Shown: piece by piece, positions 1-5,938 of the stretch
Layout: each line of letters starts with the position of its first letter
Position numbering within the stretch: the first letter of the stretch is position 1
Assembly: GCA_002413665.1 (NCBI GenBank)
Contig: DHXK01000292.1
Span: forward strand, 10,686 to 17,249
DNA from: Legionellales bacterium UBA5158
GTDB lineage: Bacteria > Pseudomonadota > Gammaproteobacteria > DSM-16500
DNA: 6,564 nucleotides
Reading direction: 5' to 3'
Position numbers and translations under genes: made by a program
The notes under the pieces: generated by a model
The model's database searches: none
Seen by the model: only the letters and a program-made list of their open reading frames with translations
What the model was told of the DNA's origin: nothing

Positions 1-68
1 TTTTGACGATTTTTATCTTGGTTGTTTTTTTGGCTCTGGTTTTGATCTTGATTTCGATTGTCTGGCAT
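1..68 (-). CDS. N-terminus of Asn/Gln-rich hypothetical protein, cut by window edge
   Basis: A minus-strand reading frame starts with ATG at 66-68 and runs off the left edge after 22 codons. The visible peptide begins MPDNRNQDQNQSQKNNQDKN. Twelve of its 22 residues are Asn or Gln and nearly all the others are charged, so it is a low-complexity, hydrophilic segment with no signal peptide. The start is supported by a strong ribosome binding site, AGGAG at 76-80, seven bases upstream. I do not recognise the family. Small N/Q/K-rich proteins of this style exist in Legionellales, but that is recollection only. It lies on the same strand as the 501-residue gene, with a gap of about 160 bp, so it could be co-transcribed with it or have its own promoter. 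Confidence 0.6.
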   Translation of the reverse strand, partial: MPDNRNQDQNQSQKNNQDKNRQ

Positions 69-75
69 GATTAAG

Positions 76-80
76 CTCCT
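76..80 (-). promoter_or_regulatory. Ribosome binding site of the partial N/Q-rich gene
   Basis: Read on the minus strand this is AGGAG, seven bases before the ATG at 66-68. It is the main evidence that this short edge fragment is a real gene start. Confidence 0.6.
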
Positions 81-120
81 TTAAGGGTTAGTAACTAAAC
101 CATATATTAACACGGCCAAC

Positions 121-143
121 TTATTGCATCATCCTAGCAATAA
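121..143. repeat. Small inverted repeat, 7-bp arms
   Basis: TTATTGC and GCAATAA flank a 9-base loop. On the plus strand it is followed by CCCTTTT; on the minus strand, the direction of both flanking genes, no T tract follows. It is therefore a weak terminator candidate and could equally be an operator for the N/Q-rich gene or chance in AT-rich DNA. Apart from this and the short palindrome TTGACTATCAA at 171-181, I see nothing in the gap between the two minus-strand genes. Confidence 0.3.
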
Positions 144-200
144 CCCTTTTACTTAGATTAAAATCCCCTATTGACTATCAAATTATGACACCAATATGAT

Positions 201-220
201 CAAAATAACCAAGATTGGTT
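201..220 (-). terminator. Weak candidate terminator after the 501-residue gene
   Basis: On the minus strand, about 11 bases past the stop codon, AACCA-ATCT-TGGTT forms a 5-bp stem with a 4-base loop and is followed by ATTTTG. The stem is short and the U tract poor, so this is only a tentative intrinsic terminator. Confidence 0.28.
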
Positions 221-230
221 TTAGCTCAGC

Positions 231-1736
231 TTACATTACAACACATGATTTTCTTGAATCTTTAGAAAGCTCTGCTTCTTGTTTATCAATTGCTTTCCTA
301 TTAAAGAAACTTAATGCCTGTCGTGGCGTGGTGTTATTGAGATCCAATAATTCAAAAATATCTACAAACTCCAAGGCCTTTTCTGCTTGATGATAATTAA
401 TTATTATATGACTCAAGCGCGCCTCATCAATTAACGCAAATTTTTCAATGTTTATTCCTTTATCAACTATTTTAGTCATCGTCGAATAATGATTGCATAG
501 CAACTCTAACTTACTTTGAGACATACCAGGCAATTTTCTAAATTGATCAATGGGACAACCTTTCTCAATTAAAAAATCATCAAATCTAATTTCTTCATAA
601 AATCGCGCTCCTACTAATAGAGGTAAATAATCTTTTTTCAATCCTTCTTCTGGAAATAACTCACCTGAAGTTTCCTTTACAAGATAATTTAATTCCGGAC
701 AATAACTAATTGTTAACTCACCTTTAGTCTCGTTAGTTGCTTTTAATATGAGATACCTGTTATGAACTAGCTCTAACTTTTTTTTAGTTTTTATAGAGGA
801 TTTAAGCTTTGCAATCGAGTCTTCCGTTGGATTTCCAAATTCCAGATTGAAATTTGTTTTAATGCTTGTGTTGCGATCGGTATGGACTATCTTAATATTA
901 TTGTTGTCACTTTCATAAGAAAATTCTCCCATTGTACCACTGCCAAAATAGGGTAATGAAATGTGTCTTTGATTACCTGGTATAAAGGCTTTATTAGATG
1001 CGAGAGGCGCATGATCTAAACCCATTACTTGTTGTATTGATATAAATTCAAGAATGCTATTTATTCTATAGGACATATCAAAATATTTTTTTAATCTTGC
1101 GAGACCAACCAGTTCTAGCTGTTCGATAGTTATGCCAAGGTTTAATAATTCCTTAATCTGATAACACTTATCTGATAGTAATTCAATACGAACACTTTTC
1201 ATCGCTCCCAATTGTGAAATAGAAAAACCAAGATCTAATAAGTCCGCAAACTTACTTGAATGATTAACATAGTATTCTATACGAGAGTTGCTCATCCCAG
1301 CGATAGCTCTAAGCTGGGTTATATTTATTGCTAATTTTTGGTTTAAGATATTACAAAACTCGGCTTCCTTAAAATATTCAACGCTGTAAAAGAAATAACA
1401 ATCTAATGCTTTTTTAAATTCGTCATCAATATCTTGATCAGAACTAAAAACGAAAGCCAGCTGTTTTTCACTAGCATATTTAATGATGGCTTTTTCACTA
1501 CGCTTGCAAAACCATGTGTTGAATAAAAATTCTGACTCAGGATCTACTGAAGCATTTTTAAAAATCGCATTTTTTTTTAAGTTACTTAATGTATAAACTT
1601 TTATTTCAGCTTCTTTTTCATTACGTTCTTTATCTGTAAAAGTAATGAATGCTGTATCACCTTTACCGTCAACACCAATACCACCGTACGATTTCGAACT
1701 ATAACAAGATCCAGAAAATACATCTGTATTTGGCAT
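231..1736 (-). CDS. Internally duplicated helical-repeat protein with C-terminal CaaX box (candidate host-directed effector)
   Basis: The protein has 501 residues and no signal peptide or membrane segment, so it is made in the cytosol. It starts at ATG 1734-1736 behind GGAG at 1745-1748, eight bases away. Two regions contain leucine-rich helical repeats of about 31-34 residues: 136-250 (four units) and 393-480 (three units). Typical pieces are LGFSISQL, LGITIEQL and KGINIEKF. The two regions also align with each other: MSNSRIEYYVNHSS at 148-161 pairs with MSQSKLELLCNHYS at 405-418, and the units starting at 201 and 427 match through ARL to LEF. The flanking beta-rich parts look related too, suggesting two copies of a roughly 240-residue module. 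The last four residues, Cys498-Val-Val-Met, after basic KDSRK, form a CaaX prenylation box. I recognise no catalytic motif. A prenylated Icm/Dot effector is an inference from the CaaX box, the Glu-containing polar tail and the probable lineage. TALE-like or mTERF-like helical repeats are alternatives I cannot exclude. Confidence 0.85.
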   Translation of the reverse strand: MPNTDVFSGSCYSSKSYGGIGVDGKGDTAFITFTDKERNEKEAEIKVYTLSNLKKNAIFKNASVDPESEFLFNTWFCKRSEKAIIKYASEKQLAFVFSSDQDIDDEFKKALDCYFFYSVEYFKEAEFCNILNQKLAINITQLRAIAGMSNSRIEYYVNHSSKFADLLDLGFSISQLGAMKSVRIELLSDKCYQIKELLNLGITIEQLELVGLARLKKYFDMSYRINSILEFISIQQVMGLDHAPLASNKAFIPGNQRHISLPYFGSGTMGEFSYESDNNNIKIVHTDRNTSIKTNFNLEFGNPTEDSIAKLKSSIKTKKKLELVHNRYLILKATNETKGELTISYCPELNYLVKETSGELFPEEGLKKDYLPLLVGARFYEEIRFDDFLIEKGCPIDQFRKLPGMSQSKLELLCNHYSTMTKIVDKGINIEKFALIDEARLSHIIINYHQAEKALEFVDIFELLDLNNTTPRQALSFFNRKAIDKQEAELSKDSRKSCVVM

Positions 1737-1744
1737 TTTAATAA

Positions 1745-1748
1745 CTCC
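1745..1748 (-). promoter_or_regulatory. Ribosome binding site of the 501-residue gene
   Basis: GGAG on the minus strand, eight bases before the ATG. It decides the start at 1736. The leader GGAGTTATTAAAATGCCA is nearly identical to that of the 121-residue gene (GGAAGTTATAAAATGCCA). Confidence 0.6.
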
Positions 1749-1860
1749 ATTATTTGTGCAAGAAACACATTAGATTCTGTAATATGATCCAAAAAAAAAT
1801 AGAAATAAATATAGTGTGCTATACCTTTTAAATTAAAACTCTTATAGCATTAATAATATG

Positions 1861-1893
1861 CAGCTCAAGCTGAATGATAGTCTTGCTATCATT
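1861..1893. repeat. Two adjacent hairpins
   Basis: CAGCT-CA-AGCTG (1861-1872) is immediately followed by AATGATAG-TCTTG-CTATCATT (1873-1893), a perfect 8-bp stem with a 5-base loop. Neither is followed by a T run on either strand, so an intrinsic terminator is not supported. They could be protein-binding palindromes, an RNA structure, or the end of a mobile element. Confidence 0.45.
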
Positions 1894-1996
1894 GCAAACG
1901 TGGGTGAAGACGAAGAAAAGTACAAACTTTAGTAATGCGATAGTAAATAAAAAAGGTGGAAATATTTATTTTAACGAAATGCGCTATTAAAAATAA

Positions 1997-2121
1997 GAGC
2001 CTCAATGAGCCAGGGTGCACACATCTTTTACTAAAGTCATCTTCTTTTGAAAAAAATATCCTTTCGCTGGAAAGACGAAAAGCAGAAGTTAACGTGTGCA
2101 CACCCTAGCTCAATGAGACTG
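1997..2121. repeat. Imperfect palindromic element, about 125 bp (MITE-like or large RNA hairpin)
   Basis: The left arm (1997-2022, containing CTCAATGAGCCAGGGTGCAC) and the right arm (2094-2121, containing GTGTGCACACCCTAGCTCAA) are inverted copies of each other. Aligned in one orientation they read CTCAATGAGCCAGGGTG--CACAC and CTCATTGAGCTAGGGTGTGCACAC. The interior is also self-complementary: CTTCTTTT (2041-2048) pairs with AAAAGCAGAAG (2078-2088), and CTTTC-GCTG-GAAAG (2061-2074) forms the tip. Parts of the arms are palindromic on their own (CTCAxTGAG, GTGTGCACAC). There is no internal transposase. The size and shape fit a miniature inverted-repeat element or a palindromic repeat of the kind seen in Rickettsia; a structured RNA or terminator for the 121-residue gene is the alternative. 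I see no clear target-site duplication. Confidence 0.55.
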
Positions 2122-2132
2122 CTTTCTTAATT

Positions 2133-2498
2133 TTATGGCAGATTGACCCGTGGGCTAGCTTCATTGTTATCAGACGGTTTTTGAGCATCCCTTAGCGCAG
2201 CTTTCCTTCTTTGTTCAACTTTGTAATTTCCAAAAAATAATACTGAGCCAGCCAGTGCTAATGATGCGGGAGCTGCAACATTCTTACTTGTATTAGGTCG
2301 ATTCTTAACTAAACAAACCGCAGACAATGCTACTAGTGCTACGCTGACTGCCGCCATCACTGGAAAAAGATATTTTCCATATTTTACGCTCATTGATAAG
2401 GTTTCGTTGTAAGCTTTTTTGTTTTCTTCAACTGCTTTTTCATTTAATTTTTCGGCAGCATTTTCTACGGATACAGGTTCAGGACTGGATACTGGCAT
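2133..2498 (-). CDS. Small hypothetical protein with two membrane segments
   Basis: The protein has 121 residues. An acidic/basic, Glu-Lys-Asn-rich N-terminal segment (about 1-40, probably a short amphipathic helix) is followed by a hydrophobic stretch at 43-64 (YLFPVMAAVSVALVALSAVC), a short loop with Lys and Arg, a second hydrophobic stretch at about 74-91, and a basic, polar tail (VEQRRKAALRD) ending in Pro. This is a helical hairpin in the inner membrane, or in a host membrane if it is exported. The start is fixed by GGAAG at 2506-2510, seven bases upstream, and a perfect extended -10 promoter. I do not recognise the family and see no catalytic motif. The leader is almost identical to that of the 501-residue gene. 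The 3' end lies about 12 bp from the palindromic element. Confidence 0.75.
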   Translation of the reverse strand: MPVSSPEPVSVENAAEKLNEKAVEENKKAYNETLSMSVKYGKYLFPVMAAVSVALVALSAVCLVKNRPNTSKNVAAPASLALAGSVLFFGNYKVEQRRKAALRDAQKPSDNNEASPRVNLP

Positions 2499-2505
2499 TT
2501 TATAA

Positions 2506-2510
2506 CTTCC
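2506..2510 (-). promoter_or_regulatory. Ribosome binding site of the 121-residue gene
   Basis: AAGGAAG on the minus strand, with its GGAAG core seven bases before the ATG at 2496-2498. This supports the chosen start. Confidence 0.6.
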
Positions 2511-2530
2511 TTATGATTTTTAGAAAAGGG

Positions 2531-2539
2531 ATTATAACA
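2531..2539 (-). promoter_or_regulatory. Extended -10 promoter of the 121-residue gene
   Basis: The minus strand reads TGTTATAAT: a perfect TATAAT preceded by TG one base upstream, the extended -10 form recognised by sigma-70 without needing a good -35. No convincing -35 lies at 16-18 bases, consistent with this class. Transcription would begin near 2524, giving a leader of about 25 bases that contains the ribosome binding site. Confidence 0.6.
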
Positions 2540-2603
2540 AAGTTTTTTAAAGAGTATAGCTTCAAATGCAGAACAAAATAACTTACAGTAACCAACATGT
2601 CGC

Positions 2604-3116
2604 TTGCTTTGCCTGTATCGGTGCTTTGATTGGTATCTGTTTGATGACATAGGCTTTGGCCAATCTAGTACGTTTGGTGGTCCCATAAAGATGCCGACAT
2701 TAGACAGCCTGGCCAATAGTGGCTTGTGTTATAACGAGTTTCACACTACCGCACTTTGTTCACCCACTCGCATGGCACTCCTTACTGGACGAAATCATCA
2801 CATGGTGAATACTGGCGCGATTATGGAAGTTGCAACATCCTTTCCTGGCAACACAGGAGTGCGACCTCAAAGTACTGCCACTCTGCCGGAAATCTTAAAA
2901 CTGAATGGAGGGATGACCGGGCTGGGAGAAAATGTTTTTATTAATATTAAGAACCACTCATTTACTATCACTGCGGATGTGGACATTCCAAAAGCCAGCA
3001 CAAATGGTGTGATTCTTGCTCAAGAAGGTAGGTTTGGTGGTTGGAGTTTATATTTCAAGAACAGCAAAGGAATAACACACAAGAAGGCAGAATGTCATTT
3101 TTCGCGAGAACAATAA
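2604..3116 (+). pseudogene. Arylsulfatase relic with large in-frame internal deletion and both ends lost
   Basis: The open frame translates to 170 residues (TTG start, no ribosome binding site). Residues 14-102 match the N-terminal part of type I sulfatases: FDDIGFGQ with the metal-binding Asp pair (14-15), and the signature ALCSPTRMALLTGRNHH (50-66), where Cys52 would become formylglycine. Residues 103-156 (GMTGLGENVFINIKNHSF through GGRFGGWSLY-like sequence) match the C-terminal region of the long arylsulfatases. The two parts meet at Gly102-Gly103 (about 2907-2912), so several hundred middle residues are missing. The N-terminus is replaced by unrelated sequence before Asp14, no signal peptide precedes it, and homology stops about residue 156. 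A functional sulfatase is very unlikely, because the C-terminal metal ligands and most of the fold are gone. Homology spans roughly 2643-3072. Family assignment is from remembered motifs. Confidence 0.8.
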
Positions 3117-3164
3117 AACCTGTTGAAATTCATTTAAACACTTTTAGTTAGTAAAAAAATGCGA

Positions 3165-3179
3165 CACAACCATGTTGTG
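3165..3179. promoter_or_regulatory. Palindrome upstream of the outer-membrane protein gene (possible operator)
   Basis: CACAAC-CAT-GTTGTG is a perfect 6-bp inverted repeat overlapping the proposed -35 of the following gene. The position suits a repressor or activator site, but the regulator is unknown and chance is possible. Confidence 0.3.
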
Positions 3180-3202
3180 CTGTTAGTATGACACGTTATA
3201 AA
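3175..3202 (+). promoter_or_regulatory. Candidate sigma-70 promoter of the envelope operon
   Basis: TTGTGC (3175-3180) is followed, after 16 bases, by TATAAA (3197-3202). The -10 matches five of six consensus bases and the -35 only three. Transcription from about 3209 would place the ribosome binding site at 3220-3224 in a short leader and exclude the upstream ATG at 3188 as a start. Confidence 0.4.
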
Positions 3203-3219
3203 AAATGGAAGTTGAGAAC

Positions 3220-3224
3220 AAGGA
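3220..3224 (+). promoter_or_regulatory. Ribosome binding site deciding the start at 3233
   Basis: AAGGA ends eight bases before ATG 3233-3235. The in-frame ATG codons at 3188 and 3224 have no comparable site, so 3233 is preferred. Confidence 0.5.
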
Positions 3225-3232
3225 TGCAAGTT

Positions 3233-4024
3233 ATGCAAGCAAGTTTGTGGAAACGTGTTTCTGTTATTTTTATTTCTGGTTTAGTATTGTTTTCTCCTGT
3301 ATTTGCAGCCTCTAGTGCTACACCTTTTAATAATTATTTTAATCATAGCATCTGGCATCCTATGCTGACTCTGACTGCAGGCGCAGCTTTTAACTCAGAT
3401 GCAGGACACTCACAAAACTTTCCCGCAACTGATGAGATCTTTAGTTTTTTTAATTATGCAGCGAATAATACACATCAAACACTAGCGATCTTTGGAGGTT
3501 TTGTTGGGGCAGAATTCCTATTACATCCCAAATGGGATTTGCAAGCAGGCTTGGCTTATTATCAACCATCTACCTTTCATACTAACGGCATCGTCACTCA
3601 AGGAATAGATCCAGATTCTGAAAATCTATATACCTATAAATATGCTATTCAAAGCCGTCAATTATTAGCTGAAAGCAAATTGCTTTATCATTGTCGATAT
3701 TTCCACCCCTATTTATCAGCAGGTATTGGTGCCGCCTGGAATCGCTCACAAAGCTTTGCAGTCAATATTCAGCCTCCTTTTACAACGCTCAGCAATCAAT
3801 TTAATAATAATACAATGACTTCTTTCACTTATAGCGTTGGATTAGGTCTGGATGTAGATATGACAAAACAAGCGCGCATAGGAATAGGTTATCGCTTTGC
3901 AGACCTTGGTAAATCTAAAACAGGGAATGGCATTATTGATGATGTGATAACGCAGAATACATTATCACAATCGCATCTCTATACGCATGAAATACTCGCA
4001 CAATTAACTTTTATTCTGATGTAA
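3233..4024 (+). CDS. Outer-membrane beta-barrel protein, Legionella/Coxiella type
   Basis: The chosen start gives 263 residues. A signal peptide is clear: MQASLWKR, then a hydrophobic core (VSVIFISGLVLFSPVFA) with cleavage expected after VFA at residue 25. The longer frame from 3188 adds 15 hydrophilic residues in front and spoils the leader. The mature part alternates polar and aromatic/hydrophobic residues in beta-strands, for example LTLTAGAAF, AIFGGFVGAEFLL, LQAGLAYYQPSTF, FHPYLSAGIGAAWNRS, SFTYSVGLGLDVDM, ARIGIGYRFADLGK and the last strand HEILAQLTFILM. This pattern fits the small OmpA-like barrel superfamily (OMP_b-brl), and the GIGAAWN...GYRFADLG run is typical of Legionellales members. 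It probably spans the outer membrane with 8 or so strands. Ligand and function are unknown. It is the first gene of a likely operon, 14 bp before the next start codon. Confidence 0.8.
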   Translation: MQASLWKRVSVIFISGLVLFSPVFAASSATPFNNYFNHSIWHPMLTLTAGAAFNSDAGHSQNFPATDEIFSFFNYAANNTHQTLAIFGGFVGAEFLLHPKWDLQAGLAYYQPSTFHTNGIVTQGIDPDSENLYTYKYAIQSRQLLAESKLLYHCRYFHPYLSAGIGAAWNRSQSFAVNIQPPFTTLSNQFNNNTMTSFTYSVGLGLDVDMTKQARIGIGYRFADLGKSKTGNGIIDDVITQNTLSQSHLYTHEILAQLTFILM

Positions 4025-4038
4025 AAAGGATAGTTATC

Positions 4039-5933
4039 ATGAGACGTATTAACACTTTTTTTTTGTTATTTTCACAGGATTATTCTTAACAAACACTGCG
4101 TATGCGCTGACATTTAATATTGTACCCAATGGAACATTACCCACTGTAGTTCCGTTGGGAGGCACAACACCTGCATCTTATACCATCAAAAATATAACGC
4201 GATTTAATCCTCCGAGTAATTTGATAAAATGGCTACCGTCTAATGTGCAAGTCAATCCGATTGGCACGACCTGTCTACCTACATCTGCTTTTCATTTGAC
4301 GCCAGGTCAAAGCTGTATCTTAAATTTAACTGTATCAGGCTCTGTTAATCGTAATGATCCGGATCTACATCAGCATCTGCTTGTCTGCATGTCTGATAAA
4401 ATAACTTGTGCAGGACCTACTCCTGAAAATTCATTAAATGTTACACAAGTTTCAACACTTGCTCATTTTGCAAATAGCATTAATAAGCTATCAACTAAGG
4501 GATATTTAGTTGCACAAGGAAACGCTTTTTTAATGAAGAATACAAATTGTCCTTTATTTATATCCATATTTAATAGTTGTTTCGACCAAAATCCCGCGGC
4601 ACCCTATATCATTCCTCAACCACCTGTAGAGCAATCATATGTAGATCCTTTTTATGCTCAAGCATTGACTACACCAGGTCCCACAGGAGCACCAACCAAT
4701 ATTATTTATAGGCTAGCTGATAATGATGCACTTGTCACAATAGTCTCATATCCACCGCTAGCAGCTTATTTAGGTTATCAAAGTTATGTCTTTACGAGTG
4801 CATCCATTAATTTTCCTATACCTTTCCCACTTCAAATCGTCTCACCAGACCCTAGTCGTTTTGAAATTTTCGGCAGCGTAGGAAATGATGTGAATAGTGT
4901 CATCATACAAAATAAAATTGGTGTGCCTTGGGGCGGAAAAGTCGTGATGTATATCACAACTTCTAATCAAGAGTTGGCTAATACTATCATTGCAAATGTC
5001 GCAACAGAAAATATAGATCCAAATTTTATTTTTGTAGAACCCATTGGTTCAAATGTGAAAACGGGAAATGGATCAACAGCGGATGATTTGGTGACATTAA
5101 TCAGATATGCAGTTCCTGCATCTGCTTCTGCTGCGAATAGTTGGACTAACGCACTCAGCAGCAATGTATTAGTATATAAAGTATCTAAACCTAATATAAA
5201 TGTATCTAGATATGGTGTGAATCAATATACCGCACGAATTGACACAACGGATGAGAGACGACTACAAGATTCCTTAAACCAACTTGCTGCATTATTGCAA
5301 ACGTATCTTGCATCCGCTCAACCATCAATAATAGATATTAAAGCAACCATTCCGTCTTCCCAAGATAATACCTCCGGTATTCCATCATTTGGTTTTGTAG
5401 GTTCCGTTTGCATTAACAAAGGCACTATTTGTAATGGCGATAATCAAGACACAAGCACATATGCTATGCTGAAATTATCCATGCTGGGTGAAACAGAAAC
5501 TGCTTTTATTGCAGGTATAAATCATAATGTGGTTAACAATACCTATTACGTCTCAGATGATATTTCAAACGCAGCTACTTCATCGGGAGTAGCCAGTTCA
5601 TCGCAGACTAATCCCGGCGTCGTGGGCTTTGATAGTGGTGTATTAACCGGATCAGCACTAGCTGTTCTGCAAGAGCTAGGCATACAAGTGCCAGATTCAT
5701 TAAGACCAGCGTTACCTTATTTGTACGTGACTTTTATTGCAAGAAATTGTAATAATCCAACCATAGCATCCGCTCAAAAATATTGTATTAATTTGATGGG
5801 CGATTCGTTAATACCAGCGAGCAGTCCTATTAGTTTTACTGAGAGATCCTACATTAGGCCTGGCACCACTACAGGTGGGAACGTAAATATAATGGTGTAT
5901 CCTCAACTTATTGCAGCGACTCAGGATTTCTAA
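4039..5933 (+). CDS. Exported cysteine-paired protein, frameshifted in its signal peptide at a T9 run
   Basis: AAAAGGA (4024-4030) precedes ATG 4039 by eight bases. The frame from that ATG reads MRRINTFF and stops at TAA 4087-4089. The long frame ending at 5933 is the -1 frame and has no ATG; its first usable codon is TTG 4155, without a ribosome binding site. A -1 shift on the nine T of 4056-4064 joins MRRINTFF to FVIFTGLFLTNTAYA, a complete signal peptide cleaved after AYA, giving 631 residues. The mature N-terminal part (about 24-137) looks like a beta-sandwich with Cys79, 93, 117 and 124. The other six Cys also come in close pairs (171/181, 458/465, 571/583), fitting disulfides outside the cytoplasm. 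Later motifs (GINHN, TYYVSDD, FIARNC, ERSYIRPGTTTG) recall an uncharacterised secreted family, from memory. No catalytic assignment. It lies in an operon with the preceding barrel, so it may be a surface or periplasmic partner. Confidence 0.75.
4056..4064 (+). other. T9 homopolymer: frameshift or slippage site in a signal peptide
   Basis: Nine T in the ACT-TTT-TTT-TTG codons. One extra T (or two fewer) would make the gene continuous. The sequence also fits the T-TTT-TTT slippery heptamer for -1 ribosomal frameshifting, and RNA polymerase slippage on such a run is known in AT-rich bacteria. A sequencing error or real inactivation would look the same. Confidence 0.7.
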
Positions 5934-5938
5934 AGTAG

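Larger units (their letters stand above)
1737..2132. other. Gene-free interval, about 396 bp, with hairpins and a palindromic element
   Basis: This is the AT-rich spacer between two minus-strand genes. It must contain the promoter of the 501-residue gene, but I find no convincing -35/-10 pair; TATATT read on the minus strand at 1808-1813 is the best -10, with a poor -35. It contains an A9 run at 1791-1799, two adjacent hairpins (1861-1893) and a long imperfect palindrome (1997-2121). A 70-codon minus-strand frame at 1889-2101 begins inside the palindrome's right arm and its translation largely follows the palindrome. It lacks a ribosome binding site, so I do not call it a gene. Confidence 0.5.

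Noticed and set aside
196..390. 64-codon plus-strand frame
   Set aside because: It lies opposite the 3' end of the 501-residue gene, which has a good start, a ribosome binding site and repeat structure; this frame is its shadow.
1570..1578. T9 run (A9 in coding sense) inside the 501-residue gene as another slippage site
   Set aside because: The frame is continuous across it, so nothing needs explaining. Such runs are frequent in this AT-rich DNA.
1889..2101. 70-codon minus-strand frame
   Set aside because: It begins inside the palindromic element, has no ribosome binding site, and its sequence follows the palindrome. Probably not a gene, though an element-encoded peptide cannot be excluded.
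3188..3232. Upstream ATG for the outer-membrane protein
   Set aside because: It has no ribosome binding site, and the hydrophilic 15-residue extension would precede an otherwise ideal signal peptide. ATG 3233 has AAGGA at the right distance.
4155..4157. TTG start for the 592-codon frame
   Set aside because: There is no ribosome binding site, it cuts into the N-terminal domain, and it loses the signal peptide that the -1 frame encodes upstream.
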